Source of the DNA: an uncultured Lachnospiraceae bacterium
GTDB taxonomy: Bacteria; Bacillota_A; Clostridia; Lachnospirales; Lachnospiraceae
Assembly: GCA_947177885.1 (NCBI GenBank)
Contig: CAMWWF010000050.1
Span: 1 to 12,403 of the forward strand
DNA: 12,403 nt
Direction: 5' to 3'
The notes below the pieces were generated by a model. That model made no database searches, was not told where the DNA came from, and worked only from the letters and a program-made list of their open reading frames with translations. Shown one piece after another: positions 6,765 through 12,403 of the stretch; position 1 is the first letter of the stretch, and each line of letters starts with the position of its first letter. The translations under genes and the position numbers were made by a program.

Positions 6765-7931
6765 ATGATCGGAACGATAATCGATTATTTAAAGGAATAT
6801 GGAAATACCTCTTTCCGGGAGGTTCCCATGAATGAGGTGGACAGTCTGGTGCTGTGCCAATTCGCCTATCTGAAGTTTGACGGTATTGTGCCGGGAGTGG
6901 AGGAAAATCTGCCTTCCGTCAGGGTGAAGGATCTGGAGGAGCATCCCGATTATGAAAAGCTGTATGCCGACGAGCGCTATGAGAAGTCGAACCGGAAGCT
7001 GGTCACGGCAATGCTGGCGGGAAAGCGTTATCGGAATATGAAAATCAACTGCTATGTCAATGTGATCGAGAAAGAATGGGAAACGCAGTTCTCGGCGGTC
7101 ACCCTGCTTCTGGATGACGGGACCATCTATGTGGCATTCCGGGGAACGGATGAGACCATTGTGGGCTGGAAGGAAGATTTTAACATGGCGTTTCTGAATC
7201 CCGTACCGGGGCAGGCGTACAGTGTGAAATATCTCAATGCGGTAGGCGCCCGGCTGCACAGGCCATTCTATGTGGGTGGGCATTCCAAGGGCGGAAATCT
7301 GGCGGTATACAGTGCCATGCACTGCAGACCTGAGATTCAGGACCGGATCATCCGGATCTACAGTATGGACGGGCCGGGATTCAGGCCGGAAGTGCTCAGG
7401 GACAGCGACTATTCTATGATCGCCAGAAGAGTGGAAAAGATCCTGCCTCATTCTTCTCTGGTGGGAATGTTGTTTGAGTCGGATATGCGTTTTAAAGTGG
7501 TGGAGAGCAAAACCTTCGGACTGCTGCAGCATAATCCCTATACCTGGCTGGTGAAGGACGGAAAGCTGGTGGAGGTAAAGGACATTTACGAGAGCCGTAA
7601 GCAGATGGATAACACGCTGAACGAGTGGATACTGTCGCTGGATGAAGAGCAGCTCCGGGTTTTTGTGGATACACTGTTCCAGGTCATCAATGCATCTCAG
7701 GCGGAGGATCTGATCCAGTTTACGGCGGAGTGGAGAAAGAGTATGAACGGGATCGTGGCGGCGCTGAAGGAGGTGGACGACCAGACCGCCAGTATCCTGA
7801 AAGAAGTGATCAAGTCGCTGTTTGACATCGCAGGTGCGAGAATGCGGCAGAATGTTTCTAACAGCACGGCGCAGCTGAAGCAGAAATTAAAGATACAAAG
7901 TAAGACAGAAGGGGACCGCCGGAGAGCGTAG
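6765..7931 (+). CDS. DUF2974 / Mbeg1-like alpha/beta-hydrolase
   Basis: A 388-residue lipase-like serine hydrolase. The start is ATG 6765, preceded by AAAGGTGGG with about 6 nt spacing; the TTG at 6744 precedes that site and is rejected. Visible landmarks are an oxyanion/strand segment VAFRGTDETIVGWKEDFN (FRGTD at 125-129), the nucleophile elbow GGHSKGGNLA with Ser174, then Asp202 (YSMDGPGF) and His256 (LLQHNPYTW), a complete candidate Ser-Asp-His triad in the order expected for the fold. Residues from about 290 to the end are predominantly helical and charged, ending in a basic tail. No signal peptide or membrane segment is seen, so it is probably cytoplasmic. The substrate is unknown; acyl-ester hydrolysis is inferred from the fold only. 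Its last 74 bp overlap the 3' end of the oppositely oriented amidotransferase gene. Confidence 0.88.
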   Translation: MIGTIIDYLKEYGNTSFREVPMNEVDSLVLCQFAYLKFDGIVPGVEENLPSVRVKDLEEHPDYEKLYADERYEKSNRKLVTAMLAGKRYRNMKINCYVNVIEKEWETQFSAVTLLLDDGTIYVAFRGTDETIVGWKEDFNMAFLNPVPGQAYSVKYLNAVGARLHRPFYVGGHSKGGNLAVYSAMHCRPEIQDRIIRIYSMDGPGFRPEVLRDSDYSMIARRVEKILPHSSLVGMLFESDMRFKVVESKTFGLLQHNPYTWLVKDGKLVEVKDIYESRKQMDNTLNEWILSLDEEQLRVFVDTLFQVINASQAEDLIQFTAEWRKSMNGIVAALKEVDDQTASILKEVIKSLFDIAGARMRQNVSNSTAQLKQKLKIQSKTEGDRRRA

Positions 7932-8520
7932 CTCTCGTCTCCCGGATCCGCTCGGGATGCCATTGGACGCCGATCAGGGGAAGTGTCTCGTGGACCAGCG
8001 CTTCCACACACTGATCCTCCGGGCACCATTGTATGGCGCGCAGGCCGTCACCCAGCTCCCTGACGGCCTGATGGTGGGCGCTGTTGATGATGGAGAGCTC
8101 CCCATACAGGGTATGGAGACAGGAATCCTTTTGGATGACGGAAGCGTGATACTTGTCACCGTCCTCATAGCGGTGGATGGCGCAGGAGGCAGAGGGCAGG
8201 TCCTGAACAAGGGTACCTCCCAGACCTACATTGATGATCTGCATTCCCTTGCAGATTCCCAGAACAGGCATGGACTTGCGCATGGCAAGCTCCAGTGCCT
8301 GAAGCTGCAGGATATCCAGCTCGGTATCTATATTACGGGAGCCGTTGTTCTTTTCCCCGAAGAAAGCGGGGGTGATATCTCCGCCGCCGGGAAGAATCAG
8401 TCCGTCGCACCGGGCGACCTCCCCCATGCTTAAGGTGGAGACCGGCTCTGCGGAGGCGGATAACACATATTTCACATAATTTCCGGTATCGGCAGCTCTG
8501 CCGACAATTGCGATCTTCAT
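7858..8520 (-). CDS. Class I glutamine amidotransferase-like, peptidase C26 (gamma-glutamyl-GABA hydrolase family)
   Basis: A 220-residue cytoplasmic hydrolase of gamma-glutamyl bonds, related to PuuD and other peptidase C26 enzymes. The start is ATG 8520, with GGAGG just upstream on the minus strand (complement at about 8527-8531) and a 6-7 nt spacer; the ATG at 8547 lacks a comparable site. Landmarks: LILPGGGDITPAFFGE, the nucleophile elbow VLGICKGMQIINV with Cys90, the family-typical NSAHHQAV, and QWHPE with His188 and Glu190. The triad is complete. At 220 residues it is slightly short compared with PuuD-type proteins (about 240-255). The true substrate may be gamma-glutamyl-GABA, another gamma-glutamyl compound, or a folate-like polyglutamate; context does not decide. 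It is convergent and overlapping with the DUF2974 gene, and divergent from the YfhO gene. Confidence 0.9.
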   Translation of the reverse strand: MKIAIVGRAADTGNYVKYVLSASAEPVSTLSMGEVARCDGLILPGGGDITPAFFGEKNNGSRNIDTELDILQLQALELAMRKSMPVLGICKGMQIINVGLGGTLVQDLPSASCAIHRYEDGDKYHASVIQKDSCLHTLYGELSIINSAHHQAVRELGDGLRAIQWCPEDQCVEALVHETLPLIGVQWHPERIRETRATLSGGPLLSYFVSLISASAAPCC

Positions 8521-8531
8521 ACGAAACCTCC

Positions 8532-8570
8532 ATGCATCCGATTGCATTTCATGCAGCTTTCACAGGAAAC
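8532..8570. repeat. Clustered ATGCA-type repeats in the amidotransferase leader
   Basis: The palindrome ATGCAT (8532-8537) is followed by the inverted repeat TGCAT-TTC-ATGCA (8543-8555); one further ATGCA lies near 8575. The cluster is just upstream of the amidotransferase ribosome binding site and downstream of its proposed promoter, so it would be in the leader RNA or act as an operator. Confidence 0.4.
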
Positions 8571-8618
8571 CCTCATGCAACAGGCATCCCCTTCTTGTTA
8601 ATATATGCTGCCGAAACG

Positions 8619-8647
8619 ATTATACTACAACGGAAAATCTGCCGCAA
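8619..8647 (-). promoter_or_regulatory. Sigma-A promoter for the amidotransferase
   Basis: On the minus strand TTGCGG (8642-8647), a 17-bp spacer and a perfect TATAAT (8619-8624). The start would be at about 8612, giving a leader of about 90 nt. The -35 is only half consensus, but spacing and -10 are ideal. Confidence 0.6.
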
Positions 8648-8735
8648 GGGAGATCCCGGGATGCTGTTTTCATATACAGCCGTCTCACGACCATTGTGCA
8701 AAATGTGTGGAAACGCCCATGGCACCAAAGCAGTG

Positions 8736-8750
8736 ACGAAACGGTTTCGT
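8736..8750. promoter_or_regulatory. Operator-like palindrome ACGAAACGGTTTCGT
   Basis: Perfect 7-bp arms ACGAAAC/GTTTCGT around a single central base. The shape (A-rich outer arm, CG core) is that of LacI/GalR-family sites and loosely of CcpA cre elements. It lies about 48 bp upstream of the proposed extended -10 for the YfhO gene, in the shared region with the divergent amidotransferase. Confidence 0.5.
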
Positions 8751-8797
8751 GTAGTTACGGGAATTTTCTGTAGGGGCTTTATCTATACGGATAAATC

Positions 8798-8806
8798 TGG
8801 TAAAAT
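8798..8806 (+). promoter_or_regulatory. Extended -10 promoter for the YfhO-family gene
   Basis: TGG-TAAAAT (8798-8806) fits the TGN-TATAAT extended -10 pattern with five of six -10 bases; the -35 region is poor (TTTATC at 8778). The start would be near 8813, about 50 nt before the ATG. The remainder of 8521-8861 contains the amidotransferase promoter, the operator-like palindrome and no gene I can support. Confidence 0.5.
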
Positions 8807-8861
8807 ATGGTGTCGGACTGACAGGAATATATAAGGACAGAAGGAAAAGGGACCATAAATT

Positions 8862-11492
8862 ATGATAAAGACAGGTTTGGCGTATAAGCGGCATAGCGGA
8901 GAGAATGAGAAAATATGTGATCCGAAATACCATCGGGATCGCATCAAGGGGTACAGTGAGCGGCAGATACAGGCGCTGGCATTTCTGATTCCCTTTATTA
9001 TCATGCTGACATTGTTTGGCATCAAATGGATTTATCCCTTTGGGGACAGAAGTTTTCTGTCGGGGGATCTGTATCATCAGTATATGCCTTTTTTCAGTGA
9101 GCTGTTGCGCAAGGTCAGAGGCGGGGAATCTCTGAGTTTTTCCTACCATGTGGGGATCGGGTCCAATTTTCTGGCGCTTTTTGTGTATTATCTGGCAAGT
9201 CCCTTTCATGTGCTCGCATTGCTTGTACCGGAGGATTATCTGATAGAGTTTATCAGCTATCTGGTGGTGGTCAAGATCGGACTGGCGGGGTGGAGCTGCT
9301 GTTACTACCTGCAGAAGCATTTTTCGTCAAAGAGTCCGGTGACGGCCCTTTTTGCCTGCTTTTATGCCTTGTCGGGATTTATGTCGGCATATAATTATAA
9401 TATCATGTGGGTTGACTGCGTGGTGCTCCTGCCGCTGATTATTCTGGGGCTGGAGAGACTGGTAAAGGAGGGGAAGTGCGGGCTTTACTGCGTGACGCTG
9501 GGGCTGTCCATCTTTACCAATTATTATATTTCCATTATGATCTGCATTTTCCTGGTACTGTATTTTGGGATGCTTCTGGTGACGGAGCATGGCAGGCATC
9601 TGCTGCGGGGCATGAGGTACTTTGTGTTCTTTTCCCTGCTGGCAGGAGGCATGGCGGCGGTTCTTCTGATTCCGGAGGTATGTGCGATCCTGCAGACGGA
9701 TTTTGGAGATATGGATTTCCCGGAAAAGGCGGAAAGCTATTTCTCCGTGCTGGATATACTGGCAAGGCATTGCGTCTGTGTGAGCTCGGAGAGAGGACTG
9801 GATCACTGGCCCAATATTTACTGCGGCAGCGCGGTGCTGATGCTGCTTCCCATGTATGCGTTAAATAAGCGGATTTCCATCAGGGAGCGTTTCTGCCGTC
9901 TGGCGCTGATGGGATTTCTGCTGATCAGCTTCGGCACGAATATTCTGGATTTTATGTGGCACGGGATGAATTATCCGGATTCCCTTCCCGGGCGGCAGTC
10001 CTTTCTTTATATTTTTCTGGTGCTTACGGCCTGCTATGATGTGTTCCTTCATATCAGGGAGACGGAGGAGCAGCAGATCCTGTACGGGTATCTGGCGGCA
10101 GCTGCCTTTTTTCTGTTCTGTGAGAAATTTGTGGAGCATGAGGACTTTGCGCTGGGAGTGAAGCTGTTGACACTGGTATTTGTCAGTATTTATGCGGTAC
10201 TCTTGTACCTGTACCGGACAAGGAGGAGCGGACGGGTGATGGTGGCCCTGCTGGTGGTATCCCTTGTGACAGTGACGGTGGAGAACAGCATCAATACGTT
10301 CAACACCAGCCTGGGAACAGTCAGCCGTTCCGATTATCTGGGGCAGCAGGAGGACTATAAGGCGCTGTATGAGTGGGCAGGAGAGCAGGAGGAGGGCTTC
10401 TGGCGTGTGGAGAAGTTTGCCCGGAGGACGAAAAATGACGGAACACTGGCGGGTTATCCCACGGCAAGTCTCTTTTCCTCCACAATGAACTCTCAGGTCA
10501 TGGATCTGTACAAAAGGCTGGGAATGCGCCACAGTAAAGTGTTCTATGATCATGACGGTGCCACGGCTCTGGTGTCGGCGCTGTTCAATGTAAATTATAT
10601 GTTCGGGGATTCGGACAGGTATGAGAACAGTCTCTATGAGCCGGCGGGACAGAGCGGCGGCGTTTATCTGTATAGGGCGGTGCAGACGCTGCCCTTTGGT
10701 TACGTGGCGCCTTCCGGATTTGACCTTCCGGAGGGTTATGCGAATAACGGGATCGCCCTGCAGAACCAGATGGTGCGGAAGCTGGGGATTGAGGGAAAGC
10801 TGTTTGAAGAGACGGATATCAGCAAAGCGGACGGAGATGTGGTTTTTACCGCGGAGCGGCCGGGAATTTATTATGCCATAGTGATGGCGTCCGGTACCTC
10901 CAGGGTAACTGCGGTCGGTGTGGCAACGGACACGGCGGATTATAAGGATCTGAAAATGGGTTCCATTCTTTATCTGGGGTATCTGGATCAGGGCAGAAAG
11001 GTGACACTGACGAACAGTGATGAGGATGATGCGACACCGGCTATCAATCTTGCCGTATACCACATGGATGAATCGGTGCTTGCGGAAACACTGGGAGTAT
11101 TATCCGAACAACATCTGGAGCAGGTGGAATATACCAGTGACCGTATTCGCGGGCGGATCGCCATGGAAGAGGCGGGAAGGCTGATCCTGTCGGTTCCGCT
11201 GGAGGCAGGCTGGAGAATCCGTGTGAACGGGGAGAAGGCGGAGGCTGTGCCTTTCGGGGGGTGTCTGGTCGCCTTTGACCTGGAGCCGGGGGAATATGAC
11301 ATAGATATGTATTATGTACCCCAGGGACGGGGAGCAGGGATCGCAGTGACCGCAGTCAGCGTCCTGCTTTTCGCCCTGGCTATGGTATTGCAGAAAAAAA
11401 ACGGTCAGAGAAAGGGACCCGGTGCGAAATCAGGGTCCGCAGAAACAGGCTCTGCGGTATCCCTGTCCGATGAAGGGGGCAAAGAGGAGTAA
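8862..11492 (+). CDS. YfhO-family polytopic membrane protein (GT-C-type glycosyltransferase candidate)
   Basis: An 876-residue integral membrane protein. ATG 8862 follows AAGGAAAAGGGA with about 9 nt spacing. A charged cytoplasmic N-terminus of about 37 residues leads into about a dozen hydrophobic segments up to about residue 475. The first external loop carries the family motif SFLSGDLYHQYMPFF (Asp69), expected to be the catalytic or metal-binding acid of a GT-C fold; YNYNIMWVDCVVLLPL is another family-typical segment. Residues about 476-820 form a soluble, probably extracellular region (GYPTASLFSSTMNSQVMDLY; LEAGWRIRVNGEKAE), followed by a last membrane helix at about 823-843 and a polar 33-residue tail. 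Bacillus YfhO and its Listeria homologues add sugars to teichoic acids from undecaprenyl-phosphate-linked donors; the same general envelope role is inferred here. No csbB- or gtcA-like partner is adjacent. Confidence 0.9.
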   Translation: MIKTGLAYKRHSGENEKICDPKYHRDRIKGYSERQIQALAFLIPFIIMLTLFGIKWIYPFGDRSFLSGDLYHQYMPFFSELLRKVRGGESLSFSYHVGIGSNFLALFVYYLASPFHVLALLVPEDYLIEFISYLVVVKIGLAGWSCCYYLQKHFSSKSPVTALFACFYALSGFMSAYNYNIMWVDCVVLLPLIILGLERLVKEGKCGLYCVTLGLSIFTNYYISIMICIFLVLYFGMLLVTEHGRHLLRGMRYFVFFSLLAGGMAAVLLIPEVCAILQTDFGDMDFPEKAESYFSVLDILARHCVCVSSERGLDHWPNIYCGSAVLMLLPMYALNKRISIRERFCRLALMGFLLISFGTNILDFMWHGMNYPDSLPGRQSFLYIFLVLTACYDVFLHIRETEEQQILYGYLAAAAFFLFCEKFVEHEDFALGVKLLTLVFVSIYAVLLYLYRTRRSGRVMVALLVVSLVTVTVENSINTFNTSLGTVSRSDYLGQQEDYKALYEWAGEQEEGFWRVEKFARRTKNDGTLAGYPTASLFSSTMNSQVMDLYKRLGMRHSKVFYDHDGATALVSALFNVNYMFGDSDRYENSLYEPAGQSGGVYLYRAVQTLPFGYVAPSGFDLPEGYANNGIALQNQMVRKLGIEGKLFEETDISKADGDVVFTAERPGIYYAIVMASGTSRVTAVGVATDTADYKDLKMGSILYLGYLDQGRKVTLTNSDEDDATPAINLAVYHMDESVLAETLGVLSEQHLEQVEYTSDRIRGRIAMEEAGRLILSVPLEAGWRIRVNGEKAEAVPFGGCLVAFDLEPGEYDIDMYYVPQGRGAGIAVTAVSVLLFALAMVLQKKNGQRKGPGAKSGSAETGSAVSLSDEGGKEE

Positions 11493-11544
11493 GCGGCAGA
11501 TCACGCGTGCCGTCCCCGGTGTGCCACAGGGAACCTTCTTCTGA

Positions 11545-12182
11545 TCAGCGCTGGTCAGGGGACTTGCGGAAGTCCTTTAAGCGCTCATATTCTTCATCGG
11601 TGATGGAAAGTACGGTTCCATGCTTAAACCCGTAAGGGAAGGAGAAGGAATCGTCGGAGCGCACGAAGACGCCGCTCTTTAAGCTGTCCGCCAGAAAAGG
11701 CACATATCCCTGACCTTCCGCGCCGCACCCATAGAAATCCGGCATCAGGCACCACCTGCCGTCAGCAGTGACGAAGGCAGTGGGTGCCTTGTATTTTCCC
11801 TGTTCCAGTTCTTCCATACATCTGTCAAAGCTCTCCACTCTGGTAAAGGGCCCTGTGGCGTGATCGGATCTCAGCAGGATCACATGGGCAGGATTGCCCT
11901 CGCGCTTTAAAAAGCAGTAGTATACGCCGTTCTCCTCATACATGGCGGAATCGATCACAGTGCCGCCTTTTTCCCTGCGATAGAGCAGCTGCGGTTCCGA
12001 GAAGGTTTCAAAGTCCTTCGTCCGGCTGTAGAAGATGCCTTGTCTCCCTCATAACTCCACAGAACGGGATTGCCGTCGTTTACGGTTTTCCAGTGGAAGC
12101 AGTCCCGGCTGATGCCAAAGTACACCTGTTCTCCGTCGGGGGTTCTTTTTTCTTTGAAATGTACAAATAAATATGCGCTCAT
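11545..12182 (-). pseudogene. Broken GH43-type glycoside hydrolase gene with internal deletion and frameshift
   Basis: The minus strand starts at ATG 12182 with AGGAGG ahead (complement at 12188-12193). It reads a typical N-terminus of a clostridial GH43-like beta-xylosidase/arabinosidase (MSAYLFVHFKEKRTPDGEQV, FGISRDCFHWKTVN, VLWSYEGDK, 48 residues), then loses frame near 12040 and stops at 11955-11957. In another frame the homology resumes at once: GIFYSRTKDFETFSEPQLLY, then VIDSAMYEENGVYY and on to HGTVLSITDEEYERLKDF, stop at 11545-11547. The two parts total about 212 residues against roughly 320 remembered for the family, so about 110 central residues, holding much of the propeller and probably a catalytic acid, are missing. 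It cannot make an active enzyme. Family assignment rests on recalled sequence style. It converges on the YfhO gene with a 52-bp gap. Confidence 0.78.
12034..12050 (-). other. Deletion/frameshift junction inside the GH43-type gene
   Basis: On the minus strand the upstream frame reads GDK (gac aag) and the downstream frame reads GIFYS (ggc atc ttc), joined as gacaaggcatcttc, one G short of an in-frame fusion. Relatives as I recall them have a GDKG or G-x-KG motif at both places, so the loss may have occurred between short GACAAGG-like direct repeats. Confidence 0.6.
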
Positions 12183-12358
12183 GATATCCTCCTGTATGTC
12201 TGCCGTTTATGGCAGCCTGCCATATTTTTCCTGCGGGTGATGATCCGGCCCGCATCTGTGGGACTTTGAAATGCCACAGAGGGCTTTGTTCTCAGAATGT
12301 GTTTGAAAAATGCTCTGGTTCTGATCTTGCTTCACAGGGAAAGAATTCCTTAGCGAAA

Positions 12359-12389
12359 AGTATAACACAGATGGCATGAAAAATGTAAA
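12359..12389 (-). promoter_or_regulatory. Possible promoter of the GH43-type pseudogene
   Basis: On the minus strand TTTACA (12384-12389) and TATACT (12359-12364), each 5 of 6 consensus bases, are 19 bp apart, which is longer than ideal. It would give a leader of about 170 nt. The rest of 12183-12358 shows no gene I can support. Confidence 0.35.
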
Positions 12390-12403
12390 AAAACACATAC
12401 TAC

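Noticed and set aside
8508..8834. Plus-strand open frame of 108 codons between the amidotransferase and YfhO genes
   Set aside because: It covers divergent promoters and an operator-like palindrome, lacks a ribosome binding site and has no familiar sequence.
11541..11558. Near-palindrome CTGATCAGCGCTGGTCAG as a terminator between YfhO and the GH43-type gene
   Set aside because: It has no loop and no T-tract on either side, so it is not a convincing intrinsic terminator.

Overview
The window looks like a chromosomal segment of an anaerobic gut Firmicute, most likely a Lachnospiraceae-type Clostridium. The reasons are strong AGGAGG-type ribosome binding sites, sigma-A promoters, a stand-alone citrate synthase, a VanR/VanS-like two-component pair, a YfhO-type membrane protein and a GH43-type glycosidase resembling those of gut Clostridia. 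This placement rests on protein style, not on a marker gene.

Layout. 1-383 (+) is the 3' end of an OmpR-family response regulator, overlapping a large sensor histidine kinase (380-2662, +). The kinase has an unusual repetitive hydrophilic N-terminus. It is cut by an in-frame TGA exactly in the ATP-lid glycine box, and the rest of the domain continues in the same frame to 2776. A clean promoter at 2808-2836 then starts a leader of about 310 nt with extensive base-pairing potential, ending at a well-placed ribosome binding site and the citrate synthase gene (3154-4500, +), which has its own intrinsic terminator (4555-4591). A methyl-accepting chemotaxis protein (4663-6396, -) converges on it. 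A 368-bp divergent region rich in inverted repeats separates the chemoreceptor from a DUF2974/Mbeg1-like serine hydrolase (6765-7931, +). That gene overlaps tail-to-tail by 74 bp with a peptidase C26 / gamma-glutamyl-GABA hydrolase-like amidotransferase (7858-8520, -). Another divergent region (8521-8861) holds promoters for the amidotransferase and for a 876-residue YfhO-family membrane protein (8862-11492, +). The right end carries a broken GH43-type glycosidase gene (11545-12182, -) that has lost its middle.

How the genes work together. Apart from the regulator/kinase pair these look like single-gene transcription units: carbon metabolism and glutamate precursor supply (citrate synthase), chemotaxis, an esterase-like enzyme, an amidotransferase and cell-envelope glycosylation. 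There is no CRISPR array, tRNA, rRNA or insertion sequence that I can see. The most interesting non-coding object is the structured citrate synthase leader; the most interesting coding anomalies are the nonsense codon in the kinase, the deleted GH43 gene and an Arg-to-Cys change at the chemoreceptor tip.
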